Of a stretch of 64,000 bases of DNA, positions 49,816-58,648 are shown one piece after another; within the stretch, counting starts at the first letter, position 1, and every line of letters starts with the position of its first letter. A program made the position numbers and the translations under genes. This DNA is from Nocardia niigatensis NBRC 100131 (GTDB taxonomy: Bacteria > Actinomycetota > Actinomycetes > Mycobacteriales > Mycobacteriaceae). The stretch covers positions 1-64,000 of the forward strand of contig NZ_BAGC01000108.1 of assembly GCF_000308655.1 (NCBI RefSeq), read 5' to 3'. The notes under the pieces were generated by a model. It was not told where the DNA came from, searched no databases, and saw nothing but the letters and a program-made list of their open reading frames with translations.

Positions 49816-50709
49816 TCAGAAGGTGGCGTCGCCGATGATCCCGGCGCGCTCCATCTTTCGGACCGCGGGCCAGTAGTCCTGGACGGCGTAATGCTGCGTG
49901 GATCGGTTGTCCCAGATGGCGAAGCTGTTCTTCGTCCACCGCCAGCGGACCTGGTATTCGGGAATCGTGGCCTGGCGCATCAGGTAGTGCAGCAATTCGG
50001 CGGCGCCGGGCGCGTAGTCGACGCCGAAACGCACGTTCTCCGGGGTGTGGTGATTGACCAGGTGCGTGGCGAAGGAGTTGACGAACAGGATCTGCTCGCC
50101 GGTTTCGGGATGGGTGCGGACGACCGGGTGTTCTGCGTCCGGGAACCGTTGTGCCAGTTCGTGTCGCTTGTCGATCGGCATGGCCGCGCCGAAGCTGGCC
50201 TCGATGCTGTGCCGGGCCCGCAGTCCCTGAATGCGCTGCTTCACAGGGTCGGGCAGCCGCCGATAGGCCTCCACCATGTTCACCCAGATGGTGTCGCCGC
50301 CGACCGGCGGCGTCTCCACACAGCGCAGCACGCAGCCCATCGGCGGGTGCTGCCGCCAGGTCGCATCGCAGTGGTAGGCGTTCTCGTAGTGCTCGGCCGG
50401 GCTGTCGAGGTCCTTGTAGATGCGCACCAGACCGGGATTATCCGGGTCGCTGCCGGCCACGGGGTGATCCTCGAGCGGGCCGAACCGCTGTGCGAGAGCG
50501 ACGTGGTCGGCGCGGCTGATGTCCTGGTCGCGGATGAACAGCACCTTGTGCTTCAGCAGCAGGGCGCGCAGTTCGGCGAACAGGGCATCGTCGTGCGCCA
50601 CCCGGGCCAGATCGACGTCGAGGAGCTCGGCGCCGATCGTGCAGGTGAGCGGCTCGACGCGGAGGGCTCCGCGCACCGCCGAATCATGCAGTGGGGCAAT
50701 GGTTGTCAT
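49816..50709 (-). CDS. TauD/TfdA-family Fe(II)/2-oxoglutarate dioxygenase
   Basis: The 297-residue protein has the iron triad as HxD in YHCDATW and a distal His in NRSTQHYA, with a 2-oxoglutarate-binding Arg near the C-terminus (VRKMERAG). It would hydroxylate the imported compound next to a sulfonate, carboxylate or quaternary amine, using 2-oxoglutarate. In the operon it probably creates the hydroxyl or keto precursor of the BKACE substrate (inference). ATG at 50709 follows GGAGG. Confidence 0.92.
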   Translation of the reverse strand: MTTIAPLHDSAVRGALRVEPLTCTIGAELLDVDLARVAHDDALFAELRALLLKHKVLFIRDQDISRADHVALAQRFGPLEDHPVAGSDPDNPGLVRIYKDLDSPAEHYENAYHCDATWRQHPPMGCVLRCVETPPVGGDTIWVNMVEAYRRLPDPVKQRIQGLRARHSIEASFGAAMPIDKRHELAQRFPDAEHPVVRTHPETGEQILFVNSFATHLVNHHTPENVRFGVDYAPGAAELLHYLMRQATIPEYQVRWRWTKNSFAIWDNRSTQHYAVQDYWPAVRKMERAGIIGDATF

Positions 50710-50734
50710 GAATTCCTCCAGATGAGCGACCGGG

Positions 50735-51709
50735 TCAGAGGGTGAAGACCGAGGAGCCGATGCTGCGGCCGGACTCCAGATCACGGTGCGCGCGTGCGGC
50801 ATCGGGCAACTCGTAGCGCTGATTGATCTCGATCCGGATGCGTCCCGCCGCGACATGGGAGAACAGCTCGCCGGCCAGTTCGGCGCGCTCCACGGGATCG
50901 GCGATGTAGTCGGCGAGCGCGGGCCGGGTGACGAACAACGAGCCCCCGACCGCCAACCGCATGGCGTCGATGGGCGGCACCGGACCCGAGGCGGTCCCGA
51001 AGCACACCAGCAGTCCGCGGCGCGCCAGCGCGGCCAGCGACGTGTCGAAGGTGGTCTTGCCGATGCTGTCGTAGACCACCGGCACTCCCGCGCCGCCGGT
51101 CAGCTCACGCACCCGGTCGGCGACGTCCTCGCGGGTGTAGACCACCACGTGATCGCAGCCGTGCGCCCGGGCGATCTCGGCCTTCTCCTCGGTCGACACC
51201 GTTCCGATCACGGTGAGCCCCAACAGCTTCGCCCACTGCGTGAAGATGAGGCCGACACCGCCTGCCGCCGCGTGCAGAAGCACGGTGTCACCGGCTTGCA
51301 GGGGATGGATCCGGCGCAACAGGTAAGCCGTCGTCAGGCCACGCATCGTCATCGACGCGGCCACCTCGAAACCGATCTCGTCCGGCAGGCGGATCAGGTG
51401 CTCGGCCGGCATCACCCGCTCGGTGCTGTACGCGCCCAGCGGACTTCCGGTGTAGGTGACCCGATCGCCGGGCCGGAAACCGTCGACGCCCGGGCCGGCC
51501 GCCTCGATCACACCGGCCGCCTCGACGCCCATGCCCGCGGGCAGGGCGGCCGGGTACAGGCCGCTGCGGAAGTAGGTGTCGGCGAAATTCAGTCCTACCG
51601 CCGCGTGCCGAATGCGAACCTCGCCCGGCCCGGGATCGCCTACCTCGACGTCCTCCCAGCGCAGAACATCCGGTCCGCCGGATTCGTGGAAACGAACAGC
51701 TTGTGCCAC
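50735..51709 (-). CDS. Quinone oxidoreductase (zinc-free MDR family)
   Basis: The 324-residue protein is the standard length for QOR. GLNFADTYFRSGLYPAALP, VLLHAAAGGVGLI (nucleotide loop) and the late NQRYELPDAARAHRDLESG segment are typical. It uses NADPH to reduce quinones or enones; MDR relatives also act as alcohol dehydrogenases. GTG at 51709 has GAGGAG at good spacing. It is the first gene of the leftward catabolic cluster and is divergent from the AraC regulator. It may oxidise or reduce a pathway intermediate. Confidence 0.9.
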   Translation of the reverse strand: MAQAVRFHESGGPDVLRWEDVEVGDPGPGEVRIRHAAVGLNFADTYFRSGLYPAALPAGMGVEAAGVIEAAGPGVDGFRPGDRVTYTGSPLGAYSTERVMPAEHLIRLPDEIGFEVAASMTMRGLTTAYLLRRIHPLQAGDTVLLHAAAGGVGLIFTQWAKLLGLTVIGTVSTEEKAEIARAHGCDHVVVYTREDVADRVRELTGGAGVPVVYDSIGKTTFDTSLAALARRGLLVCFGTASGPVPPIDAMRLAVGGSLFVTRPALADYIADPVERAELAGELFSHVAAGRIRIEINQRYELPDAARAHRDLESGRSIGSSVFTL

Positions 51710-51958
51710 AACAGATCTCCTCTTCGACGCCGCCGCGCCCCGGTTCGGGATGCGGTCGGCCTTCGGGTCCGGCAACGGGGAGCCCGGCTCACTACGACCG
51801 CCGCCCCTCCCGGGGCGCACGGCGAGCCGGGCTATCGGGTGCGGGATGTCGGCGGGAGGCCGGGCCGGGTGCGCTCACCGGTCCCGATGTCGTCCTATCC
51901 GCCGATCACCGTCGCTGTGATGGACTCCACAGTAGGGCCGGGATTTCGTCTGTGCTTA

Positions 51959-51974
51959 TCCTGTCGGGACAGGA
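51959..51974 (+). promoter_or_regulatory. 16-bp palindrome before the AraC gene
   Basis: TCCTGTC-GG-GACAGGA is a perfect palindrome 32 nt upstream of the regulator ATG, in the divergent region with the catabolic operon. It fits an operator for autoregulation, or a leader hairpin. Confidence 0.5.
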
Positions 51975-52006
51975 ATCTGTTCATTTCGGGACATAGGAGG
52001 GACCGC

Positions 52007-53008
52007 ATGAAGCCCCTGGCCCGCTACGCCGCACTGCACGGCTACGTGGAACTCGGCCGTTCGCTCGGTCTCGAGCCGGTCGAACTGATCCGCGCGGCCG
52101 GTCTCGATCCGGGCAGCCTGAGCCTGCAGGACCGCTGGGTTCCCGCGGCCGCCATCGCCGATCTGCTCGAGCGGTCCGCGAACGCGTCCGGCTGCGAGGA
52201 CTTCGGACTGCGCCTGGCCGAACGCCGCCGCTTCGCCAACCTCGGCCCGCTGAGCCTGGTCGTCCGTGAGGAACCCGACGTGCGCAGCGCATTACGCGTC
52301 ATCTCGCGCCACCAGCACATGTACAACGAAGCCCTGCACACCCGGCTCACCGAGCACGACAGCATGGCCACCATCCGCCTCGCCGTCGACCTCAAGGAGC
52401 CCGGCGAAACCCGCCAGGCGACCGAACTAGCGGTCGGCGCCCTCCACGGCCTCCTGCGCGGATTCCTCGGAACCACTTGGCAACCCGCGGAAATCCGCTT
52501 CACCCATTCCGCGCCCCGAGACCGCCACAACCACCACCGCATCCTCGGCCCACACGTCACCTACAACCAGGACTTCAGCGGAATCATCGCCTACACAACC
52601 GATCTCGACTCCCCCAACGCCATGTCCGACCCCCAACTCCGCACCTACGCCCGCCAACTCTTCGAAGCCCCCCGCGACACCCTCACCGGAACCACCCTCG
52701 ACCGTGTCCGCGAACTCATCGAACTCCTCCTCCCCACCGGCCGCTGCTCCATCGACCAGGTAGCCCGCAGCCTCGGCGTAGACCGCCGCACCATCCACCG
52801 CCATTTGGCCGCCGAAGGCGAGACCTTCACCTCGCTTCTGAACACCACCCGAGCCGAACTGGCCCAGCACATGGTCACCAGCCGTCGCCACACCCTCACC
52901 GAAATAGCCGAACTCCTGGCCTTCTCCTCCCCCGGCAACTTCACCCGCTGGTTCCGAAGCCTCCACGGCTGCACCCCAACCCACTGGCGAAACGCGGCCC
53001 AGGAATGA
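52007..53008 (+). CDS. AraC-family regulator (Arabinose_bd N-terminal domain)
   Basis: The 333-residue protein has an N-terminal ligand-type domain as in OruR/ArgR-like AraC proteins (YVELGRSLGLEPVELIRAAG...ASGCEDFGLRLAERR) and a C-terminal double helix-turn-helix (IDQVARSLGVDRRTIHRHL; LTEIAELLAFSSPGNFTRWF). ATG at 52007 follows AGGAGGG. It is divergent from the quinone oxidoreductase/BKACE operon and is the likely activator of that pathway. Relatives respond to amino acids and to carnitine or choline-type compounds. Confidence 0.9.
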   Translation: MKPLARYAALHGYVELGRSLGLEPVELIRAAGLDPGSLSLQDRWVPAAAIADLLERSANASGCEDFGLRLAERRRFANLGPLSLVVREEPDVRSALRVISRHQHMYNEALHTRLTEHDSMATIRLAVDLKEPGETRQATELAVGALHGLLRGFLGTTWQPAEIRFTHSAPRDRHNHHRILGPHVTYNQDFSGIIAYTTDLDSPNAMSDPQLRTYARQLFEAPRDTLTGTTLDRVRELIELLLPTGRCSIDQVARSLGVDRRTIHRHLAAEGETFTSLLNTTRAELAQHMVTSRRHTLTEIAELLAFSSPGNFTRWFRSLHGCTPTHWRNAAQE

Positions 53009-53075
53009 AATTCGAATTTTCGCCGAATTCGCGATCGATCCGCGGCGCTACCGTCGCGCCGCTACAGTAGACGTT

Positions 53076-53093
53076 CGAAACGGAAGCGTTTCG
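53076..53093 (+). promoter_or_regulatory. Small palindrome upstream of the SGNH hydrolase
   Basis: CGAAACG, 4 nt, CGTTTCG form a perfect 7-bp inverted repeat 28 nt before the GTG start. It may be an operator or a leader hairpin. Confidence 0.4.
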
Positions 53094-53121
53094 CAATGGA
53101 TCGATAAGAGGTACACAGCCA

Positions 53122-54042
53122 GTGAAGAGTTCGGCTCGGTTGCGGTTGCTCGCGGCGTCCACGGCCTGCGGCACCGCAGCGGTGCTCGCAGCGATGGCGC
53201 CGCCGGCCACGGCGGAGGCCCCCAGCGGCAAAACCCTTGTGGCGATCGGCGATTCCTTCTCCGCCAACGGGGAGATCCTCGACCTGCTGAACCCGGGCGG
53301 GGATCCCGGCTGCAAGCACGTGCCCACGTCATGGCCGACACAGCTGATGCAGCGCATGGGTTTGCCGCAAGACGACGTCGAGGACACCTCGTGCCAGGGC
53401 GGCACGATCGACACCTCGGGCTGGACCCTGGTACACCAGGTGAAACGGGCCATGTCCGATAACGCGTTCGGACCACGCACCCGAGCCGTGACGATTCAGC
53501 TCGGCATGAACGACGCCTGGGGAACCGACAACCCCATCGCCCTGTCTCGCGCCTTCACCTGCCTGACCGACCTGATCGATGGGTGCGGTCGGGAAGCCGC
53601 AGCGCAGGGCCGCGCCCCCGACCTCGATACCATCACCGGCCAGGCCTATGCCGGCCGAGTCCGCCAAGCGGTGGAGTACATCCGCTACTACGCCCCGAAC
53701 GCCCGGATCGTTTTCGTGGGATACCCGGAAATACACTCCCCCGGCCAGGATTCCGCCTGCGCGGGCATCCTCGGCATCAATGCGGTCCAGCCCCGGGCCG
53801 GCGCGGTCACGGGGTATCTGGACCGGATCGACACGGCCCAGCGCGAGGCCGCCGGCATTCTGAACGTGGACTTCCTCGACACCCGAGCGGTAACCGCCGG
53901 GCACGGCGCCTGCACCGCGGATTCCTGGGTGGACGGAGCCCTCGACCCACGCACCGAACTGCTCGGGTTCCCCTGGCACCCCACCGCGCACGGCGACTCC
54001 ATGCTCGCGGCCGCCGTGCAGCAGCGGATCGCCCAAGGCTGA
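53122..54042 (+). CDS. Secreted SGNH/GDSL hydrolase
   Basis: The 306-residue protein has a Sec signal peptide (residues 1-31, cleavage after ATA). Block I is VAIGDSFSANGE (nucleophile Ser), block III is QLGMNDAW (Asn) and block V is WHPTAHGDS (catalytic His). Six or more cysteines in the mature protein suggest disulfides, as in secreted actinobacterial lipases and esterases. It would act outside the cell on esters or lipids. The start is GTG at 53122, with AGAGG about 10 nt upstream. It has no operon partners. Confidence 0.9.
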   Translation: MKSSARLRLLAASTACGTAAVLAAMAPPATAEAPSGKTLVAIGDSFSANGEILDLLNPGGDPGCKHVPTSWPTQLMQRMGLPQDDVEDTSCQGGTIDTSGWTLVHQVKRAMSDNAFGPRTRAVTIQLGMNDAWGTDNPIALSRAFTCLTDLIDGCGREAAAQGRAPDLDTITGQAYAGRVRQAVEYIRYYAPNARIVFVGYPEIHSPGQDSACAGILGINAVQPRAGAVTGYLDRIDTAQREAAGILNVDFLDTRAVTAGHGACTADSWVDGALDPRTELLGFPWHPTAHGDSMLAAAVQQRIAQG

Positions 54043-54135
54043 AGCAGCGGAAACCCACGACCATCGCCGGCCCCGCCCGCGCAATGGCCGCGGCGAGTCC
54101 GCAGGCTTTTCGATTCTCCCGAACGGTGCTATAAA

Positions 54136-54154
54136 TTAGGAGAGCCTTACCTGC
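54136..54154 (+). promoter_or_regulatory. Candidate IdeR/DtxR iron box before bfd
   Basis: TTAGGAGAGCCTTACCTGC matches the 19-bp mycobacterial iron-box consensus TTAGGTTAGGCTAACCTAA at 13 positions, including the outer TTAGG and the ACCT half. It lies 51 nt before the bfd start, as expected for iron-storage genes controlled by IdeR. Inference from similarity. Confidence 0.65.
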
Positions 54155-54204
54155 ACGACAAGGTAGGCCCCTTCGTAAATCACTCTCGCCAGCGAGGCCC
54201 GCCC

Positions 54205-54396
54205 GTGTATGTCTGCATTTGCAACGCCGTCTCCGAAGACGACGTGCACGACTGCGTTTCGAGTGGTGCCCACTCCATCAGACAGGTGAAGCGCGCGTGC
54301 GGCTGGCGACCGGGCTGCGGCAATTGCGCGACGCGCCTGGCGGAGACTTTCAGCCAGGCCCGGGCGGTGTCCGGCGCCGAGTCACCGGCGGCCTGA
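54205..54396 (+). CDS. bfd: Bacterioferritin-associated ferredoxin
   Basis: The 63-residue [2Fe-2S] protein has the four ligand cysteines in VCICNAV (C-x-C) and GCGNC (C-x2-C). Bfd reduces ferric iron in bacterioferritin so that it can be released. The start is GTG at 54205. It is followed by bfr after 58 nt and preceded by a candidate iron box, forming an iron mobilisation and storage unit. Confidence 0.93.
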   Translation: MYVCICNAVSEDDVHDCVSSGAHSIRQVKRACGWRPGCGNCATRLAETFSQARAVSGAESPAA

Positions 54397-54454
54397 TCCG
54401 ACACGCACGCTCGCACGTCACCACTCTCTGGTGATCTGTGCCACTATCACGCCC

Positions 54455-54934
54455 ATGAAGGGCGACAAGGACATCATTGCACTGCTCAATGACCAGCTGA
54501 CGGCCGAACTCACCGCGATCAACCAGTACTTTCTGCACGCCAAAATGCAGGAGCACTGGGGCTTCCCGAAGCTGGCCCAGCACACCCGCGACGAGTCGAT
54601 GGACGAGATGCGGCACGCGGAAACCCTGACCGATCGAATCCTGTTACTCGATGGGCTGCCCAACTATCAAAAGCTCGGCGTGCTGCGAATCGGGCAAACC
54701 GTCCCCGAGCAGCTACAGGCCGATCTCCAGATCGAAATCGAGGCCGTCGACCGGCTTCGCCCGGGCATCGAGCTGATGCGCTCGCGGGGCGACGCGACCT
54801 CGGCACGCATCTTCGAGCAGATCCTCGAAGACGAAGAGCAGCATGTCGACTACCTGCAGACCGAACTCGACCTGCTCGAGAAGCTCGGTGAACCGCTCTA
54901 TCTCCAGCGCTATACCGACGCCTCGGAGGACTGA
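54455..54934 (+). CDS. bfr: Bacterioferritin
   Basis: The 159-residue protein carries all ferroxidase ligands at the usual numbers: Glu18, Tyr25, Glu51, His54, Glu94, Glu127 and His130. Met52, the haem ligand, is present. It forms 24-mers that oxidise and store iron. No ribosome site precedes ATG at 54455; an ACTATC box shortly upstream suggests a leaderless transcript. GTG at 54431 would add eight residues not found in the family. Confidence 0.96.
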   Translation: MKGDKDIIALLNDQLTAELTAINQYFLHAKMQEHWGFPKLAQHTRDESMDEMRHAETLTDRILLLDGLPNYQKLGVLRIGQTVPEQLQADLQIEIEAVDRLRPGIELMRSRGDATSARIFEQILEDEEQHVDYLQTELDLLEKLGEPLYLQRYTDASED

Positions 54935-54949
54935 TCCCACCCGGACAGC

Positions 54950-57751
54950 TCACGAGACCCTTCCAACGGTGACCGATGCCCGTGTCGGAGTGACAGCCGG
55001 CGCACCGTCGACCGCGGCGGCACCCAGGCGGAGGGCCGTGAGTCGTGCGAGCGCGTCCTCGGTGAAGACCGACAACCCGAGGTCAGGGTTGTAGCCGTGG
55101 ATCTCCTTGACGTCGAGCTCGGCCAGGAAATAGAGGATCTCCCGCGAGATCACCTGACCCGGGACCAGCACCGGGAAGCCGGGCGGGTAGGGAACGACGA
55201 AAGTTGTCGACACCAGGGTCTTTCCCTGGGCGAGCCGTCGCCCGGCCTCGCCGAGCAGCACGTGTTCGCGGTCGGACTCCTCATACCCGGCGTAGAAGGC
55301 CGATCGCATGTCGCCGAACGAGCTGGCGCCGCTGGGACGGAACGCGGTGTCGAACTCGCTGAAGTCCGGTAGCGCGGGGAGATCCTTGGTGATCGCGTCG
55401 ACCTGGCGCAGGTGCAGGGCACGATCGGCCTTGCCCGCCGCGCTCTCGGCGCGCTCCAGGTCGGTGGCGATCCGCCGCAGCACGTCGAGCAGGTACTGCA
55501 CGCTCGACCAGGTGACGCCGATCGTGAAGATCAGCAGCACACTGTTGATCGAGGTCTTGTTGATCTGGATGCCGAACCGGTCCATCAGGATCTTCCCGCG
55601 GAACTCGTATCCGTTCATGCCGGTCTTGCCGATGAACAGGGTGACCCGGGTCGGATCGAGCACGAACTGATCGGACCGCCACGCCTCGTTCCACTCCGCC
55701 AGGCCACCCTGCCTGACCTGCCGGTACGAGCTGACTTCGGAGACCCGGAACGCCTCGGGCACGAGGTCGGCCTCGTCCAGGATGCGGAACCACTTGCCGA
55801 TCAGCCGGTCCTTGCGGACCCGGTGCCGGAAGACCAGCGCCATGTTGTAGACGTTCCGGACCAGCTGGAAGCCCTCAATGTCGACCTGCCGGCGCGCCAG
55901 GTCGAGCGACGCCAGCAGTTGCTGGTTCGGTGATGTCGAGGTGTGGGTCAGGAACGCCTCGCTGAACACCTCGCGCACGAGAGCAGCGAAGTCCTGGTCG
56001 CGGATATGGATCATCGACGCCTGCCGCAGCGCCGACAGCGACTTGTGGGTGGAATGCGTCGCGTACACCCGGACCCGTGCGCGCCCGGGGTCGGGAAGCA
56101 GCCGGTGGTCACTCCACTCGGCACGATCCACTCCCCGCATCGATGCCTGCCACTGCCGGTACTCCTCGGCGTACTCGGGCGACGACAAGGTCGATTCGAG
56201 CTGGCCGGCGGCAACCATCGCGGTCCGCTGCCGGGCCCACGGCACCGCGGTCGCGAACGCGTACCACGCTTCGTCCCACAGGAAGCAGATGTCCGGCTTG
56301 ATCGCCAGGACCTCTTCCATCACGCGCCGCGGGTTGTAGACGATGCCGTCGAACGTGCAGTTGGTGAGCAGCAGCATACGCACTCGGTCCAGCAGCCCGG
56401 CGGCCTCGAGGTCCAGCAGCGCCTTCTTGATGGTGTGCAGGGGTACCGCTCCGTAGATCGCGAACTGCTCGAGCGGGTACGCGTCCAGGTACATCGGGTA
56501 CGCCCCGGCGAGCACCAGTCCGTAGTGGTGCGATTTGTGGCAATTGCGGTCGATCAGAACGATGTCGCCGGGCCGGGTAAGGGCTTGCACGACAATCTTG
56601 TTCGCGGTGGATGTTCCATTGGTGACGAAGTAGGTGTGATCCGCGGACCAGGTCGCGGCAGCCTTGTCCATCGCCGCCCTGATCGTGCCGTGCGGGTCCA
56701 GCAGCGAATCCAGCCCGCCGGAGGTGGACGACGTCTCGGCCATGAAGATGTTGCGCCCGTAGAACTCTCCCATGTCCTGCAGCGACTTGGAGTTGAAGAT
56801 GCTGGCGCCGCGCGCGACGGGCAGGGCGTGGAATTGTCCGACGGGCGCGGCCGCGTAGGCCCGCAGGGCGTCGAAAAACGGTGTGGCGAAACGGCTTCGG
56901 ATACCGGCGAGCACCGTACTGTACAGGTCGGTCACATCGTTGAGCCGATAGAACGTGCGATCGTAGACGTCGCGCTCGTCCTCGGTCTCGGCGGCGATCG
57001 ACTCGTCGGTGAGCAGATACAGGTCGATATGCGGCCGCAGCTCCCTGATCCGTTCGCCGCATTCGACCCAGTCCCGCGTGCGGTCGGTCACGACCGCATC
57101 CTGTTCGGCGCCGAGCAGCGTGGTCATCAGCGGCACCCGGTCGTGTGAACGCAGCGGCAGGTCATGGCGGATGATCGCCGCCTGAATCTCGCCGTTCAAC
57201 GCGACGGCGGTGATGGCGTCCTCGATGCTCGCCACGACGAGCAGCTCGAACTGCACCTCGTCGGACGGGTCTCGCAGCGCCCGCAAACTCTCCGCCAGGC
57301 TCTCGGGAGCCTCGGGCGGGGAATCGTCGCCGAGCAGGACGGTATAGAACTGCTGCTGTCTGGTCCGCGCCACGAGTTCCTGCTCGGCCAAGGGCATGGA
57401 CGGGTCGAACAACGCTGTGCGGTCGCCGTATTCGGAGAGCAGGCGGACGGCCAGCGACACCTCCTCGGTGAGCCGCGTCGTAGCGAGATCGGCGACATAT
57501 CCGCGGAATGCGGCCAGTCGCTCCGATCCCGGATACAGCCAGTAGCGCTCATAGGCGCCGAGACGATCGAGGAGACGCCGCACCCGGGCGGCTTCGTGCG
57601 TGGTGTCCAGACCGGCATGGTTGACATCGGCCAGCCGGCGGCACGCGTCATCGAGCAGATTCCACGTATCGATGCGTGAGTACGACGGGTTGGCTACCGC
57701 CGCCAGCGCGGAAACACTCAGTCGTTCAGGGCGCTCGCCGTCTCTGTGCAT
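54950..57751 (-). CDS. Orn/Lys/Arg decarboxylase family protein (Rv2531c-like)
   Basis: The 933-residue PLP enzyme of fold type I matches the length of the mycobacterial Adi-type protein. A wing/receiver-like N-terminal region precedes the PLP domain; ADHTYFVTNGTSTANK and FLWDEAWYAF are PLP-pocket motifs, and the PLP Lys lies in ATHSTHKSLSALRQAS. The C-terminal GKTLVSTTFVVPYPPGFPVL block is typical of the group. It would make agmatine, cadaverine or putrescine from the basic amino acid; which one is not decidable. ATG at 57751 is used (ATG at 57802 is also in frame). aguA at 16654 could use agmatine. Confidence 0.9.
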   Translation of the reverse strand: MHRDGERPERLSVSALAAVANPSYSRIDTWNLLDDACRRLADVNHAGLDTTHEAARVRRLLDRLGAYERYWLYPGSERLAAFRGYVADLATTRLTEEVSLAVRLLSEYGDRTALFDPSMPLAEQELVARTRQQQFYTVLLGDDSPPEAPESLAESLRALRDPSDEVQFELLVVASIEDAITAVALNGEIQAAIIRHDLPLRSHDRVPLMTTLLGAEQDAVVTDRTRDWVECGERIRELRPHIDLYLLTDESIAAETEDERDVYDRTFYRLNDVTDLYSTVLAGIRSRFATPFFDALRAYAAAPVGQFHALPVARGASIFNSKSLQDMGEFYGRNIFMAETSSTSGGLDSLLDPHGTIRAAMDKAAATWSADHTYFVTNGTSTANKIVVQALTRPGDIVLIDRNCHKSHHYGLVLAGAYPMYLDAYPLEQFAIYGAVPLHTIKKALLDLEAAGLLDRVRMLLLTNCTFDGIVYNPRRVMEEVLAIKPDICFLWDEAWYAFATAVPWARQRTAMVAAGQLESTLSSPEYAEEYRQWQASMRGVDRAEWSDHRLLPDPGRARVRVYATHSTHKSLSALRQASMIHIRDQDFAALVREVFSEAFLTHTSTSPNQQLLASLDLARRQVDIEGFQLVRNVYNMALVFRHRVRKDRLIGKWFRILDEADLVPEAFRVSEVSSYRQVRQGGLAEWNEAWRSDQFVLDPTRVTLFIGKTGMNGYEFRGKILMDRFGIQINKTSINSVLLIFTIGVTWSSVQYLLDVLRRIATDLERAESAAGKADRALHLRQVDAITKDLPALPDFSEFDTAFRPSGASSFGDMRSAFYAGYEESDREHVLLGEAGRRLAQGKTLVSTTFVVPYPPGFPVLVPGQVISREILYFLAELDVKEIHGYNPDLGLSVFTEDALARLTALRLGAAAVDGAPAVTPTRASVTVGRVS

Positions 57752-58004
57752 ATCGTCGGTTCCGCCCCCAATCAGTGCTGACGAGGTGAATGTGCTGAAC
57801 ACGACAAACCGGTCTGGAACCGTGATCCCTGGACATATTGTGTCCCGCCGCCGAGCAAATGCCTAGCCACGCTCGGCGGTCCGTTGTCCCGCCGCCTGAA
57901 GCCTGCCGATCGGAATCGCGTTCACGACTCCTCGAGCCCTGGTCAAGGGCACATAATTCGGAACTGGAGACACCGAACCGATCCCACGGAGTAGCGTGCG
58001 ATCC

Positions 58005-58238
58005 ATGAGCGCATGCGAGGTTTGCGGAAACGATTACGCCATGCCGATCGTCGTCGAAGCTCAGGGAGTGCGGCACGTCTTCGACTGCTTCGAATGTGCG
58101 ATCCACCGCATGGCACCCATCTGCGAGCACTGCAACTGCAAGATCATCGGCCACGGCGTGGAGTCCGAGGGCCGGTTCTTCTGCTGCGTGCACTGCGCGG
58201 TCTCCGAGGGTGCCATAGGCCTGGTCGACCACATCTGA
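58005..58238 (+). CDS. Small Cys-rich zinc-binding protein (prokaryotic metallothionein-like)
   Basis: The 77-residue protein has four CxxC pairs or near pairs: CEVC, CFEC, CEHC with CNC directly after, and CCVHC. This suggests two zinc ribbons. MSACEVCGNDY at the start and GRFFCCVHCAV at the end are shared by small actinobacterial proteins annotated as metallothionein-like. It may store or traffic zinc or act as a protein-interaction module. ATG at 58005 is preferred to GTG at 57996. It is the last clearly ordinary gene before the gene-poor segment. Confidence 0.75.
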   Translation: MSACEVCGNDYAMPIVVEAQGVRHVFDCFECAIHRMAPICEHCNCKIIGHGVESEGRFFCCVHCAVSEGAIGLVDHI

Positions 58239-58471
58239 AAGCGGCGTGATCCCCGAGCCAAGGGGATCTCCCGTGATGCCTGGCGATGCCCAACGCCATC
58301 AACCGTGGGCATCGGTGCCGTTCGCGCGCCTGCTTCCAATACTCCTGCGGCACTTCAGCATTCGGGACTGCGCAGCGGGCAGTGTCATCGCGCCGAACGG
58401 ACCGACGCGATGATGCCGCCGGCGGCAAGGTATCTGGAGAACCGCTGGCGTTGCTTCGTATTGGAACAGCC

Positions 58472-58580
58472 CGACCAGGCGAGGCGGGGTATCCCGCGGG
58501 CGACAGTGGTTTGTGGGGCGGGCGGGGCCCCAACCACGACCAATGGACTATCGGTCACAACGACCGAGAGTCGGTCAACC
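58472..58580 (-). pseudogene. Degenerate copy of tRNA-Met 3' part and its flank
   Basis: GTGGGGCGGGCGGGGC (58513-58528) is identical to the 3' end of the tRNA-Met at 63937. The homology continues as GACCAATGGA-TAT (anticodon side) before decaying. It also extends outside the tRNA: CGACC....GAGGCGG.GTATCC (58472-58494) matches the sequence just beyond the tRNA at 63896-63918. Both copies have the same orientation, as in an att-site duplication. The T arm and anticodon arm are broken, so it cannot be a working tRNA. Confidence 0.7.
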
Positions 58581-58648
58581 ACGGCCACAGGGCGCGACGT
58601 CTGCGACACAATCGGCGTACGGGCCGCTGCCCAGCCCTGGCGCGCGGG

